Shown here piece after piece: positions 1 to 15,500 of a stretch of 64,000 bases of DNA. The translations under genes and the position numbers were made by a program. Positions within the stretch are counted from its first letter, which is position 1. Each line of letters starts with the position of its first letter. Where the stretch lies: NCBI RefSeq assembly GCF_963678635.1, contig NC_087062.1, positions 87,955,845-88,019,844 of the forward strand. Direction: 5' to 3'. The notes beneath the pieces are model-generated. The model was not told the origin of the DNA, searched no databases, and was given only the letters and a program-made list of their open reading frames with translations. The DNA is from Symsagittifera roscoffensis (taxonomy: Eukaryota; Xenacoelomorpha; Acoela; Convolutidae).

Positions 1-531
1 TTGAGCGGAGCTGTACAAGTCAATTGCAGATCCGAAGTCAAACGAATTGGCACGAGACGTGACCAAATTAGGGCTGATTTTCTGAATTTGTTCACTTTGA
101 GAAGAACCCAGAAGTTCATGCATGTGGAAGGCTTTTATGTGCTGCTCCAGCAAACTGCTCAAGTGGAACACTTTGTCGCAGTAGAGACAATTAAACTGCT
201 TCATGTGAGAGTATATGTGAGTTTGTAGATGTTCTTCAGAATCGCAGATTTTTCCACAAAACATGCATTTCAGCCTATTTTGGGCTAAATTTTTGTCATC
301 CGGGCTCGTTAGTTGGTGGAAGGGCGACCCTCTCTTTAGCATTTCATGGAGCCCTGCAAAAGTGGGGGAGGGAAGAGGTTGCTTTTGTTGGGGGGAGTTA
401 GTTTGTCTGATGAGTTGGAGGTGTTCTTTGAAAATGTGCTTTTCGAAGTCGAGGTCATTAAAGAAACAAGCATTGCACCGCTTGCATCTGTAGCATTGTT
501 TTTTGTTGCTGTGTTGTGCCGCAAAGTGAAC
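1..531 (-). CDS. ZNF423/ZNF521: Zinc-finger gene exon 13: three or more fingers, cut by the window edge
   Basis: Acceptor ttttttcag before 531, phase 0, open to base 1. It supplies [11 protein letters not shown] to close the split finger, then [10 protein letters not shown]...HIFKEH. After a Pro/Gln spacer come KCMFCGK...HIYSH and [10 protein letters not shown]...HIKAFH. These follow the vertebrate order YRC, KCIFCGE, YNCKFC. The exon and gene continue left of the window. Confidence 0.92.
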
Positions 532-3500
532 CTGAAAAAAATTCGAAGTTAGTATAAGCAAAGCATCGCTTTTATCGCTCAATTTACGATTGACCAAAAA
601 CTCCAATCATCAGAAAGCTATTTTAACAAAATACACTTATGTAAATACATGGAAGTATCGCTACTGGAATAAAACGTGATATCATGTGAGGAATTTTCTA
701 AAAGAAGTGGACAAGTCAGTCACACGAAGAACACTTTAGAAGAAGTGAACATTCTAGAAGAAGTACACATTCAGTCACGCGAGAAACATTCTAGAAGTGA
801 ACAATCTAGAAGTTTTAGTTACCTGTAGTGATACTTTGTTGTTGAATGTCTCTTGGCAGAGGGAACATGTGAAGAGACACTTGGAGTGGAACTGCATGAG
901 GTGTTGATGCAATCCTTCGCTGCAGGAGAACTTGACGTTCTTGCAGTGGATGCAAGCGAATTCCTGAGGCTGCAACTCACTGGAAACAGAATTTATTATC
1001 TACTAAACGAATTTTGATAGTGGAACTCAATTGAAATAAAAAATGATGAAGATATTATGTAATTTCGCCTCTCCAACCTGAAGTGGGAAAACAGATGCAT
1101 CTGCTTTCCAGTTTCAGACAACGGCAACACAATTCCACACTCGGGACAATTCGACGCCGACCCTCCGCCAGGCAATACTGGCGTCATCAGCCCATTTGAC
1201 ATCGACTGTTTGAGCAAAACTTCAAGATGGGAGTTCATGTGGGTTTGAAGCTCATCTGGAGTTTTAAAACCACCTCGATTGCAATGAGTGCACGTGAAAT
1301 CATGGTTGTTCACTCGGGTTACTGATTTCTTTGATGTTTCTTTCTCTACCACTGCGGCTTTTTGATAGTCCGGCGATACCTTTGGGGTGGAGTTTGAACT
1401 TTTGCGACCTTTGCTAGAGACTTCATTTCTTTCTGAAGAATCTTGGCTCGTTTCAGAGCGAAGCCGTTTTCGACCCTGATCTAAAAAATTTATTATAGTA
1501 TAACTTTCAAGTTTTTAAATCCAAGAGAAATTACGTCATTTTATTCCAAAAGATAGTCACCTTTTTGAATCAAATTATCAACTGCGAAGCTCAAAGATCC
1601 TAAATTTGGACTGTTATGTGAGTTTGTCTTTTCGTCTACGTTGCTAACTTTAATAGTTGACTCTTGTTTCGAATCGTCATTTTCAACACAAGAGGGCGAC
1701 GTTAATTTGGAACCCTCTAATTGGCTGTTTAACTCGGAGTGTTCCTTGTCCACGTGCGACTTCACGTCATCTTCAGAATGGAATATCTGAGCACACAAAG
1801 CGCAGGCTATTTTTTCATTCATAATTTCAGATTTCACTGAAATTTTCTTCAAATCGGCTTCTGATTCAATTTTTTCCGAGTTTGCACTTGACTTTGCAGA
1901 GACAGCGGAAGAAGACGATGCAGATGTGGTTGAGATGGTAATAGGGGTCAACGGTGTGTTCGGCTGGCTATCAGCTACCTCTGATTCGTCAATCACTTCG
2001 GAAACGAGAAGAGAGAGTTTGAGCTGCTCGAATTTCCTCGCTTCTTCTGCAGTCAGTTGCGGAATTTCTTCGTCTTCTAAAATATCATTTCATTGCACTT
2101 ATTAGAAAAAAAATGAAGCATTTTTCCACGCAGGAAATTTAGTAATCACCGCTATCGCGTAAAGTTTTCAGCTATTCCGACAAAACACTTCGGCTATTTA
2201 AATTTTTTCTTCAAACTCTACCGATGTTTATTGAAAGCGACATAAAAATGATTTTCACCTTCGTTTTGCGATTTGGCCTCCGAAATGACGCGTTTTGTGA
2301 TCTCCAAAGAATCTTGACTAAAGCTGCTGCCTGGGCTGTGATTATTGTTGTTATTTTGGTGGAAGGCCAAGTAATGATTGTGGATGTCTGCTAATTTATC
2401 GAAATGTGTTGATGCACTGGGGGGACATATAGGACAAGCGAAAACTGGCAAGTTGGAGGGACGATTGGGTGTGGCGTTGTTCAGATATGCGGCGACTGAA
2501 GCCTCGTTTTGATGAGTTGGGTTCGTCGGCGCCAACCGTGGAGCCAGAAATGGGTTCAAGGTCGCAGGTGCAGGATGGTTAATTGGGAAATTCAATGAAT
2601 GACTGATTGAATTTGGCGCACCTCTAACTAAAAATTAATTTATAAACAAAATCGATTCGTCAAATTGATCAAAATTTTTGTTATTAGCGCTCTATTGTCC
2701 AGTTTGATAATAAAATCATTATTTATGTTACCTTTCTGTCGTGCAAAAAAACTTATATTATTTGAAATATCCGTTGTATTACGTATCAATCAGGTATAAA
2801 AAGAACTGACTGCTGGTACTCACTCGGTGAAATTAGATCTGGAAGGCCTGGCAGTTGATTGACTCCTAACTTTTCGTCCCTGCTTGAGATAGGACTATTC
2901 AGTACGTTTGGAGGCGAGCTCCGAATCGGTGAAATAGAACTCAGCTGCCCTTGTACGCCTGAAAAATGAGACAATTTATTTACAAAGATAGAAAATTTTG
3001 ATTTGTTTTTGCTTTTATGCTCATGAAATTTATCAAAGAGAAGACTTGTTTCATATCTTTAAGCATTAAAAACTTAGCTAAGGTATCATGAATGAACTTT
3101 TCTGGTGTTTACAAAGCGTGATATGTTCGCAATTTTTAATGATTTCACAGATAAAAGAAGAAATGTGAACACAAGAGCTCGTTCACAAACTGGAGAGATC
3201 TAGGGAGACTTTAATCTTAAATTATTCACGAGCGCCTCGCATACTCTCTCCTCAATGCGATCATTTGCGCAATGTGAAGATGATAAAATTGAGGAAATAA
3301 AACTGAATTGGGTCGAGATTGATAAACTTGCTTAAATTAATAGTATCACACGTGTCAAATGATGGCACTACAAGAAGATTTCTCAGCAAGAAAGACAAAT
3401 AATTAAAACATTCAGGTGCCATCAGCGCAAACTTAGTATTTCAACTTCACTCGAAGCGAAAAATAATCAAACACCTGGTTGATTTCGGGAGTCAATCAAG

Positions 3501-6500
3501 TTTTTTACTACTGTTCAAAAAATCTTCACAATATTAAAAGTAAGAATTCAGAATTTTTCGCAGCAAATATTTGTGATAAAAATGTAAGTTCAATGACAAA
3601 ACGTACCGGGTTTGTTTGAGGGAAGCTTCAAAGATTCCAAAGAATGGCGAGAAGGTAAAGCCGCTGGGAATCCCGGAAGGCCTGGGTGGGGCGGAGGTAG
3701 AAACTGGCTCGGAGGCGACAGCTGGTTCGGAGCAAATCGAGAAAACAAATTAGGATTCGGTCGAAAAAGAGGCGAAGGATTTCCCAGCCTCGGGAACAGA
3801 TAGTTTTGGGCACATAGAGCCGAGAAAGCTGCACTATTAGTTGACTGCAAAAGTAGATTCGGGTTCGGCAAATGATTCGCCTGCGCGTGAAAACTCGGAC
3901 TTCTAAGAGTCTCGTGTGTTAGCTGACTGGGCGATTTCAATGAAGGTGGAGTTAAAATCAGATTCGCTTGTTTAGCACTAGTAGAATTATTCAGAGGCGA
4001 ACTCGCGCGTCTCTTTAAATTAGTTCCATTTTGATAATCTTGATTTTTGTTTTCAGAACTCGGTTTTGTTTTGACGTCTTCAGTATTTCCCTCAGAACTG
4101 ATAGACTTCTCTTCCTGAGAGCTTCGGTTTGATAAAGTTGGTAACTTGATAGAGTTATTTAGAGCGTTCAAACTGGCGCCTAAGATTGAAGAGTTTCCCT
4201 GTGGCAGGTTTGGTAACGCAGGAACTGCTGAATTTTGAGGTCCACCGTTTCCGTTTAAAGATAACAAATTTCTCGAGTTAAGCTGGTGGAGATGATTCAG
4301 CGCTAAGCTGTTGTTTAGACTGGCGTTTAGAAACTGCTGCTGATTAAAGTTGAGATTTCCCAAGGCGGATCTGAGTTGGCTGTTGTGCAGTTGCTGATTT
4401 TGTTGGCTTTGGAGGAAGTTCTGGTTTTGGATATTCTGGATAAACTGACTGTGGTTGAAAGAGGATGCGAGATTGTTCAGAAGAGAAAATGACTGTTGTT
4501 GTTGGTGTTGATTTTTGGCTAAAATTATCAGATACTCAATAATGTTTCATGTAATATTGCAGTAGTAAATTGGAATTAAAATGATTTGAATAGAAAAGTC
4601 GAAAAATCATCTTATCAATTTGGCAGCCCATTTCCTAAAACAAAGCCTAGGGGCGCAAAGAACTCAATTAGTTCACATTTTTCATCAATATTTCGCTGAA
4701 AGATCATATTTATGGAGTATTCCGATGGCTCTTTGTACCTGATCCATCCATGCGTTCTTAACTATTTGATTAATTTGCAATACGTATACTTTTCATTTGG
4801 ATAATTACAAATTGAGTAGTAGAAAAATTATCAAAATACCTGCTGGCGATTCACTATTGTTGACAACGCTTCCATTCGAGTGCTGGACTATCTGGGCTAG
4901 CGTCGGTCCGACAGTGTTTCTGTGATGTTGCAGTAGGCGAGAGTTCGCACCGCCCACGATACCAGATATTGAGCTTGGTAAGCTGCTTATTGCAGATGCG
5001 TTTGATGAATTTGAACCTCCGTTGAATGAAGTGACGTTTGAAGCAGAGTTAGCAGCTGCAGCGGCGGCGGCAGCAGAAGCGACGACGTTGGCAAGATTCA
5101 AATTAAGATTGTGCTGTTGTAATTGTATCTGCTGCTGCTGTTGCGTTTGGGCAGCATTGGCTGTAGCATTAGGCGCAGTTGCCGAGGAGCTGGTGATAGT
5201 ATTAATACTGCTGCTAGTAATGGTACTAATGGCGCTGTTATTACTGGTAGACTGGCCGTGGCAATGTTCGCTGTTGAAAGTAAGTTGGTGGTGGTTGTGG
5301 TGGTTGTTGTGAATTTGGAGACTGTGAATATGATTTGTGTTGTTGGTTGCGGCAACTGAGGCTGCGGAGACTACGACTGCCTGTGGGGGGATAGAACAAG
5401 AGATAGAAGAGTGAGCGAATAGAGAGTGTCTATGTAGCTCCCCCGCTGAGGCGAACACGGCCGGACACCGCAGGCAGCGCACCAGGTGAGCCCCCAGACC
5501 CCCCTGAGTGTGCCAGCTGGCCCCCCTGTGATGGCTCTGCGTGTGGGCAGTCAGGGCCGCCATTGTCGTATAGCCTACACATACAACACACACGTTGCAC
5601 AACACAAATTACACAGTCTAACCTACAGAAAGGATCAAATCGCACTCAAATCAGATCTAATGCACAGTAGCACTTTGAGAAATAGAAAGTGTAGATTGAA
5701 GAAAGACTAAAAATGACACAAAAATGTGTCAAAAACTGTGTCGCCGCTCTCAACTAGGGGTCAAATGGCCGCACTTTTCAATAAAACAGGCGAAAACTAA
5801 ATGTTTAAAAACAGCAAACTTCGTATTAGTAAATATATTTTTTCGAAGTTTTAAATTTGATTGAATGCGGAGAAAGGGGAATTCGTACTTTCTCCATCGA
5901 TGAAAAACTTTTTTTAGTCCTGAAATTTTAATAAAAAATGAAGTGACTAAGATTGAATGATTGAAATGCATCGTCCCAGTGAGCAGTCGGCTGAAAAGTG
6001 TCCTATTGATCAGCCGTGCTGTTTTGAGAGGATAAATTAGGAGGGAGGGCAGGAGCAAGGAAGCTGTAATGTCTCTTCTGTTGTGCATTCGAACATTGGG
6101 TTGGAATCGGAACCAACTCAGCCTAGCAGTAACAATTGGCACCTTAACATCCAACCCTCTCAACTAACACAATCTCTAATTAGCATAATTTCAATAGTTT
6201 TCTTCATTAAAAATTTTGAAATAAATTGCATCAATGTATCGGAAAATTTTTTGAGCAAAAAATGCAAAAATTAGAACAAATTGGTCTCATGTATAGAGTC
6301 TTGAATTAGGCTAAGTGTTTACTCTGCGTAATAAAAGGTTCTATGCTGCGGGGAGACTTCCGACTGAGTAAGCGGCGGGTGTTCCGTGTAGAGCAGCGGT
6401 TGTGCCGGCCGGTCGGCGTGATCTCTTTCTTGTCACCCTCATTACTGAGTAGCTTCGATCGCAAGCAGCGTATGCAGACTACTAACACTGTGCGACTGTG

Positions 6501-9500
6501 CTTGGCTTGGTGCAAGTATTTGGTCATTTGTTCCTATTTCAAACTGAATTGAACATGTTACCTGCCCTCAGGGAAAAAAATTCGCTTAAAATCCTCCCAA
6601 TTCAAAATATGGTATCTAAAAAACTAAATTCTAGTCTGGAAAATCCTAGCACGGAACAGATATTATAAGGGCGAAGATTTCATATCCGTTGATAAATTTA
6701 AAAAAAAAATTGGACAATGGTATGAAATGTCTAAGATTAATTCCAGGAACTATCATCAACAAATGTTTCTCACCTTTGAAATAACACTGGAAGCAGCTCC
6801 AAAAATAATTAAATTTTCTAAAAATTATAAAAAATTGCCTTTAAATAAAATGACAATGCTTTCTGCAAAAAAGCGACAACGCGTTTTTCCGAGAATTTCG
6901 GTCGAAAATGTCAATTGGTTTGGGTAATTATGAATTCGGAATTAAAGCCAAAGGAACAATAATAAAGCATCGGTGTCTAATTTAAAGCGAAGCTGTGGAT
7001 CTCCAGTTGACAGAAGAGAGCAAGGCGGAGGGGTTAATGGGGCCCATATTAGTGCTGGAGTTGGAGGACAGCTTAGCACGGATCCAATTAGGATTAGGTT
7101 GATCCCCTGTCTCTTATCAATCAGCACAACCACTCAAGGGGAGATTCAACTACCACTTTTCCTGTCTTCTTACCAAATACTCACGCTCAACTAGCAGACT
7201 GACTCAATTGACATAAATTATCTTTTGAACTGACCGTGCATGACATCGTGATGACCGTGCAATAACCATCAATTGATAAGTCACCGCCAAGAGCAAGTTT
7301 AAGACACAATTGCAGATGATTATATAATTTTCAAGGATCACAATTTAAAAATTTCCTCGCTCGTATTCTTCGCTAACACAATCACAAATTTTCCTCTTTT
7401 GAAAATTCACTGTCAAAGTTGACTGACAACGAGCGGAGAAAAAAATCCTTCGACTTCTCAAGCAAGTTAAAAAAAACAGAAAAACGAAGCATAGTTTTTA
7501 GGGCAAAGATTGCTTTCGTCTTTATTCTCTCTCGGCTAGGTTTCCAATGCCCTGTTGGTGTCATATTCAGAGTACATGTGGGGCTAGTTTCAGATGCAAA
7601 TCTGTCCTATTACCTTCACAACATTCCCAATCCCCCCACAGGTGAAGTGAAAATCCACTAGGGGTGAAAATAAAGAGGACGTCCCAGGGGTCCCAAAACA
7701 AAACACTTGTTTACTCTCCAAACTAAGATCCCTATCACTCACCCCTCAATCTGATCCTCATTAAGCCCGCTTGACACCACTTAGAGCCACACTTCACACA
7801 AGGGGTCCCCACACTGAAGCCCCCTTCGCTTACCAGAATTATAAAAATACTATAGAGCACCAATGGGATCAAACTAACGTGATTGAATCAAGAAAAACAA
7901 CTGGAGAGCTGACTAGATTTGAAGCTCGTTCATAAGTGACTTGTATTAAATTGAACTAAATTAAATTTATGGTGAGCTTAATTGATAAAATTTTACAGCG
8001 ATTTATTAATTAGTTAGAGCAGTCAGTCAATGTGTAATGTGTTTGGGAAAAAATCATTAACAAGCCATTGAAAAGACAAGACTACTTTGAGTTTCTAAGC
8101 CAGGATCTACTTAACAATATCCCTCCCCCTTTTAAGAAAACGTCGAGTTTTTGGCCAATCAAAATGCAGCAAAATTCGAATTCTCAATACAAGCTCTAGT
8201 GCTAATTTACTGTTTTTATTTATAGGGGTGGAAATTCTTTAGTAGATACAATAGAGGGAGGGGGGAGAGATTGTTAAGTAGATCCCTAAGCTAATTGCAG
8301 ATTACCAATAAAAGTAGGTTCTATTTTGGCATTCAGCTTAGTTTGATGTCACATTTTTCAGACTTTCGTGATTGATCAATATATTTAATTTTGAGGGCAC
8401 AGCGCGAAGAGAAAAATGGTATATTTCAGGCGAGCCTTGGTATATTTCAGGCGATCGCCCCCCCCCCCCCCCCCCCCAAAAAATATTGGGGGGGGGGCTT
8501 GAAATATGGTTGAATTACTGACCTCTGCTGCAGATGAGGCACTGGAAGGGTTTGGTGGAGTTGTGTGTCTTCAAGTGGATCTTCAGATGGTCACTGCGGG
8601 AGAAACAAGCGGTGCAGATGGTACACGCATACCTCTTGTCCCCTGAAACACACACAAAAAAAAATTTATAACTCAAAACTCATAATAACCTTAAACTACA
8701 AACTCATTAATATAAAAATGGGTGGGGTTGACGTTATCAACTTAAAACAACATTCGATTCAATTACGTTTTCAAACTTGAAAAACCGAGATTTCATTCTC
8801 GAGAAGTTTGGAATATTTTTGGTAGGAGGCACTTTCATCAATTGATAAAATGGCCCATTATCAAGGTAAAATTAATCTGGTTCAATTTGCGAGTTAATTA
8901 GTCGAAACTATTGAGTGAACAGTTTTAACAAGGGTCACACTTGCAAAATATTCAAGCAGTTTAAGAACTTTCCACAGAAGAAGGGCTGGGAAACTAGTTT
9001 ATTAATTCCCTCTTTAACACTAAAACTTGAGCAGAGGGCATCTAAATATGGACTTGAACAGGAAAAATGAGGTTTTAAAAAATCTTTAATGACTGGGCGG
9101 ATTTCGAAATCCTATAATGCACAGACACTTGTGCTAGCCGCGGTCTCTCGAGTAGCGCCAGAAAGCACTGCTATTGGTGTAAACAAAAAGGCTCCACAAA
9201 CAAACTAGCCGCTAAAGATCAAAACAGGAAGTGAAAAATTAATAAAGAAGTTGATAGGAAAAACATTCAGAAAGAAAATTGTCGCCAAAAATCCTGGTTT
9301 ATCTGAACTGACAGATATCATTTTTGACACTTGAAAGTTAATAATGATATGGGAGTGCTTTGTGCAAATGAAGACAGAAACTCTATTTTAATAAATCAAA
9401 AACAGAGGTTCATTCGTTTCTATTTGGAAATCCACGGAGTTGATCCAAAAAAGACAAAAATTGTAACAAAAAAATTCAAATTTGACGTAAAAATTGAACG

Positions 9501-12500
9501 GGAGCCAAATTTGCAGACCTGGGGTCTGTTCCGTTGTACGGCGAAAAAATATATATTTTTGACAATTTTGAAAATGGGAATAAGTCAGATGAATATGCTC
9601 AATTCTGATTGCCTGAAAATGAAACCAGCCGAGACAAAAGCTGGAAATCATTATAAAATTGAACAGTAGCGGATTTAGGGGGGGGGTGCGGACTCCTTTC
9701 CTTCAGGGATTTGACCCCCTGCCGACCTAAAGGGTCCCCCCTTTGTACTATTTTGAGATATCCATTTTTTGCTGACTGTTTTGGTTGACTGTTTGGCTCT
9801 TTCAATTTTTTTGGAAAGTTCGCCCCCCCTCGAAAAATTCAAAGATCCGCGCCTGATACCGAAGCTCATTTCGCCGAAAAATACAAAAATGAAATAAAAA
9901 AACATTATTGAATAAAAATAGTTAACATTCAAAAGGTTCAATTGATTCTATTAGACAAATTTTTTTACCTGGAAAAAGTCTCTATCCCAATTTGAGAACG
10001 CTTACAAGTCGAAAGCGCAAAGATTATCCAAATTCGACAAAACGCGATCAATAGATATCTTAAATTTAAAATTTATTCCGCTGAGAATTCTGAAAATAGA
10101 AAGTTTTTCAAAACTAAAAACAATCACTCTTTTTTTCGCGCCATTCGGTTGTTTGTTTTTGGAGTGTATAATAAGCTTTATATTTATCATTTGACTTTGA
10201 TTTGAATTTGTAATAAAATCTTAAGTAACAAACGCCGAAAAATCATTTTTCGAAGAACAACTTCTAATACTTTGTCCTGACACAAACAAGACCTGAATAA
10301 GTGATAAATCATTTCGTTCATTACCACTTGAAAAGCACAAAAACGACGATTTTAAAAAGAGAAACTGACTTCAAACTTTAAACAGCCCATAAGCAGTTTT
10401 TCTCCTTCGTGGATAAAAAACCTTATTTCTATCTAGTTCTTTTGCATGATAATCAGAATGAAAAAATCTAAATTACCAGTGTGTAGTCTGACGTGTCTGT
10501 CTCTACTGCGCTTGTGTTTGAAGTATCTCTGGCAATAGTCGCACTGGTAGGGCATAGCATCACTGTGCACTTGCTCGTGTCTTTTCAAGTAGCTCAACCG
10601 AGAGAACATCTTGTCGCAGTACAGACAGCCGAAAGGCGTACAGGCCTCGTCTGTCTCTCGGTACTGACCCCCTCCATACCCTGAAAAAATAGACTCCTTG
10701 AAAAAGAAGATTCAAAAAGAACAATTCATAATGGATGTATTGGTACCTTGGTAATAACTTTTCAAGGTACTAATAAACTAGAGGCACGCTAAAGCTGGAG
10801 ATACCTGTTTGGCAATTTTTGATTTTGTTGTACTGATGCGGGATGAATTAGTTAATTTCAAAAAATTTTTAAAAGTAAAACTTCAAAAATTGAGGTTCGC
10901 CCAAAACCTTAGTTGTTGCTCTATTAAAATGACGTTTTTTCCTCTACGCAAAAACTGATGGCAATATGAAATAATAATATTTGTTGATAATTTATTTAAA
11001 TAGTATACATGGTCTCTCAATATCAGTCTGCGTTTGAAGATTTTCGATCGGATCACTGTAAGTGAAAGTGGGAAGAATCTTTGGATTCGGAGGAGGTTTT
11101 TTCACGCAAATCATGAGCTGGAAACAAACGCCACATGGAGGCAAAGAATGTATCATATTGAAAGCCTTTCAGTCTTGATTCGATCTGGAAGGATATCATT
11201 TTCTCGCGATCTTCTTGAGAAGATCTTTTTCTGCGATCTTTCGAAGAGAATATCGTATTCGATTGGAGTCTGGCCAATTCAATCATTCATCAATGGTTTT
11301 TTATTTGGAACTTAGAAAAATATCCGTTCGTCAGTCGCTGTCAGTTTTCCAATTATCAAATTCGAACAAATTTAAAAAAAAAGTTTTTTTATCAGTTTTA
11401 TTTAGAAGCCATACGCAGCTATAGCTTCTGAAAAACCACTTGGCCTTGTAAAACTTTGTTCAAAAAAATATCACAAAATGGTTCAAAAAATACCATTTAT
11501 CGCTTTACGTTTTCAGTTCACAATGTATGTTTTTCGTGTAACCAAAATATTCCTCTAAGCTAGGAAGCAGAAAAAATAACAATAATTTCTAATCAGTTGA
11601 AAGCCTAGTGGTACCAACGGCCTCCTAAACCAATCGCTTGTGTCATTGACTGTATTCGCTAATTTGTGTCACTGCCTACTTTCTTTTGTCTCTCTGATCT
11701 TTCTCCTCATTTTTCAGTCGGGCATCGTCCCGCCTCGTTTCAAACGGCTTCACGCCGAGTGGGTACGAACAAAGAGGAGCTGCGCGACAATTTAGGTGTC
11801 CTTTGTCGTTTATTGAGATCGCAGACTATCTGTTGTCATAAATTGGTGCCGACTTTACGCTTCAGAACTCAACCAGCAAAAAATCGCATATGGAACGATC
11901 CGAACAAATTTATATCGCAATCGAAATATTTTATGCACAAATTTTACTTTCTAACTAAAAAATGTAAAGCTGTTAGTTAAAAATATGAATTCCAAACTTT
12001 TTCCAGAACAAAACTTTCTTTTGATAGTTGAAATTATCAAATATTGAAGCGGAAAAGAGTAAATATTTGATGTTTACATGTATTTTTCTTTTGTCAATCA
12101 AAAATAGATCTTTCATGGGAGAAAAATATAAGGAGCTAATTAATATTTCTTCTAAGTAGCATGGCTGGATTTAAAAATGTTTGAGAGAGGCAGTATCTAG
12201 GAGAGCAGATATATTTGTGCGTTAATTAGACTCTTAATGTTGACCCTTGAAAAAAATCCACCTTGATTTAAAAAATTAATAGCCTGTTTAGAGATTTAAT
12301 TTAGCTCAACGGCATTTGAAAACACATCGAGATTCGATTTTGAGGAGTATTTCTTGCTTTCTATTTAAATAAGTCGAAAGGTTATCGATTTTTGAGGGAA
12401 ACTAGGGCTTCAGTGACAAGCTCGCAAAAAAAAACAATCATAATTTTATTAGCGATTAAATAAAAAATAATCTCAAAAATTGGTAATTTTAGTTCTTACT

Positions 12501-15500
12501 TATTATGAGCAAAAAATTGATATTTGCTTCCAATTAACCTGAAGAACGAAAATCTAGTAAGAAAGAGAAACCAGTCAAGCTGAAATCAATTGAATATCGC
12601 AAAAATGGCAAAATCGACTTATAACTCGGTAAACCAAACTTAATACAACATCAGGAATTTTCCACATTTTCATTCCAGAATTTTGGTCAACTATGCATTT
12701 AATAACAGAATCGGGAGGAAAAAGGGGGAAAAACAGAGTAGCGTCGCGAAGTCTTAGCGTCTCTTTGTTCAGTAGCAGACGACAGCTCCGCCGCAATGCA
12801 ATTGCAAAGAAAGACAGGTCCCCACTTGTGAATGTATGTGTGTGCGCGTGTGTGTGTTTGGACACAAATTCAGTTGCATTGTGTTCAAAGAGGGGAGGGA
12901 AGGGAGACGGGATGTTGTTGTGCTAAGTGGAGACACATTTCCGGCTCTTCTTCTTCTTTTCGTGACTTCTTATTTGGCCATTCATGGCCAGACACTGAAG
13001 TAACGCCAGCACCAAACATCAAACAAACCAAAAAAAGTTTCACTTTTATTTTTAATCGAAACTCAAAACTGACCACCACAAAAACATTTAACAAATTTAG
13101 ATTTAAACATAACCTGAAAATTCCAGAACAATAAAAAATAAACAATTTTTTTTAGAAAAAAATAAAAGAAACGAAGTAATTTACAGACCACTTTTTGCAA
13201 TCTATGTTTATTCACATCATCTATCTTTCTCTGTTTATAGTGATGGATTAGGATTACTCTGGCCGGCTGAAGAAGTTCGGCGCCAATTGCATTTCGGTCA
13301 GATAACTATTAAAAAGATTATATCACAATCCCTATTAGTTTGTTTCTGAGTTGTGAATTAATAACAGCATGATATTTTAGGCTAGTTGAGTAGGCTAATT
13401 GGACATTTTGAGCAGTAGGCTTGTTGAGCAGTATGGTATATGAGATGAAGTTCGGACTTGTCGCCAGGAGCGGATTTGAAGGAGACAAACATTCTGGTCC
13501 TTTCATAAAATGACATCCAAATTAATCTTTGATAACTAGCCGGACTGGAGCTGCGATCGATCTGCTAGTGGCAAATGCAGATCCCCTTTGTTCTCATTCA
13601 AAAGCCGATCAATCCGACAAGCGACCGAACAATACATGGGCAGGTCTGCTTTCATCGGAGAGCAAACTTCGTACAGACAAAATGAATGGAATGGCAGCGG
13701 CGCTGAAAAGTGAAGAAAATTAAGAGAGATAAATAATCCGATTTTGGTGACGCAACAAAACATTCTGGTCCACCGCCGCAGCTTCCAGTCTCGCTCTGTT
13801 ATCTGCCACCGTCGCCGCAAAACTTATTTAACTATAATTCGATCCAAAACTTAAACTAAGACAGAAGAAAGCCAATCAGTGATCAGCTTACCAGGTGTCA
13901 GGGTTACTTCTTGTGCTCTAGATAGATGTTTCACGGAATTAAAGAAAACATCAATTCGTAGTTTTCATCTGAAATTTGGAAAAAAACAAAGCATTTTTGC
14001 ATTAACTTAATAATTAATGAAACGATCTTGCTTCTCTGCCTAGCTAGTATTTTCTAAGCTCAAAAAGCTTGTTCAATCTACTAGAGCCATAAAAATCTCT
14101 CTTTTTTTGTAAATAAAACCAAATTCTCAATCAAGGGAGCCGATGCTGTAGGTCAATTCAATATCAGATGACTGTCATTGATCAATTGGTGATCAAGACT
14201 CAAGCTATTTGTCTTCACGGATGCACTCCATTTGACCGCCCTTAAATTTATTAGAAACACTATTTTCCATAAAAAATGTCTTTCAATTTAAAGTCTTAAA
14301 ATCAGTCTGAAAATTTCAATATTTAAAATAATTTATGAGCAAATTATTTCAACTTTTATAAGCAATAGAGCAGCTTAGTTTCCTGAAAGCACAAAAAGAC
14401 GTCTAACGCGCCATATAATATACAGTACTGGCGCGCCATGCATCATAAAGCAAGATGAGCGAAGTAGTGCTCAACATTGGGCGAGAAGAGAGGGGGAAGT
14501 TATGTCAAACTATCAGTTATCGTGCAATCCCCCATCTTGGAGACGAATATCCCAGATTTGCATCTTTTTATAGCGATTTGGGGGATGTAACAGCATATAA
14601 AACAATCGCAGCGAGATTATCGCAGGCACTGTTTTTACCGAGACGTGTTCAATGATTAATTAGATGGAAATTTGGATGTGATTTTGAGCGTGATAAGTTA
14701 TGAATAGTTGATGGGTTGTTATGGCAGGTAGTTTAGTAACATTCTCACCTGCGGAGTTCTGTAGCATCTCCTCCCCCTCCCCTTCTGCGTCTGCGAGAGA
14801 AGAGTCCCCCAATGATTTGTTGACATCGGTGCCCACATCTGAACAAAAACTTGAGAAGTTGCTTAAACGTACTTGAAGCAATCCAAATACGGTAAAGGAT
14901 CATAAACACTAAACATCCGTCAACAAAATATGATGAGAGTGTAATTTAAGCAAGATTTTTTTGCTGCGAAAGTAATTAGAAAAAAACTCAGCCTTTTTTT
15001 AGACCAGCCAATTTGATTTATTGAGATACATCAAAATTTCAGAATGGTCCTTTTTTTCAAAAAAAAATTCTAGTCCAGGCAATTTTATTCAAAAAAAAGT
15101 CTATTTGAGTCGGTTTACATCAAAAAATAGCGTTTTGGGCGGGCTCTCTCCCTTGCAATTATTATATATTGACGCTAACGCTGCATTTAGAAACATTTTT
15201 TGGAGTCGGTTAGCCAAAACCATGAAACAAATTAGTGTAATCGTAAAAAAAATTGACAACTAATTTGAATCTCAAGTCAATTAAAAGGTAGGTACTTCGG
15301 TCAAATTTAGAACATTTCAGCTTAATTTACACTAGTTTCAGAAACAGCTTCACTAAACTATGGTATTCGTCGCAACCACCAAGCTAATCATGAAGCCATC
15401 AGACTGAAAAATGAAGTGTTCATTCGATCATCGGGTGAAACGGACTGATCAATCAAAATGAGTCTGCAGACGGTGATTTATTATCTGCGTCATCCTTGTG

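Noticed and set aside
5022-5359. Plus-strand open frames opposite exon 6 (Ala-, Cys- or Val-rich)
   Set aside because: They are the antisense of poly-Gln/poly-Ala/Thr codons of the zinc-finger gene, whose frame is supported by finger homology and splice phase.
9331-9669. Plus-strand frame of 112 codons in an intron
   Set aside because: AT-rich composition, no similarity or splice context; an overlapping minus-strand frame of similar length is equally open.
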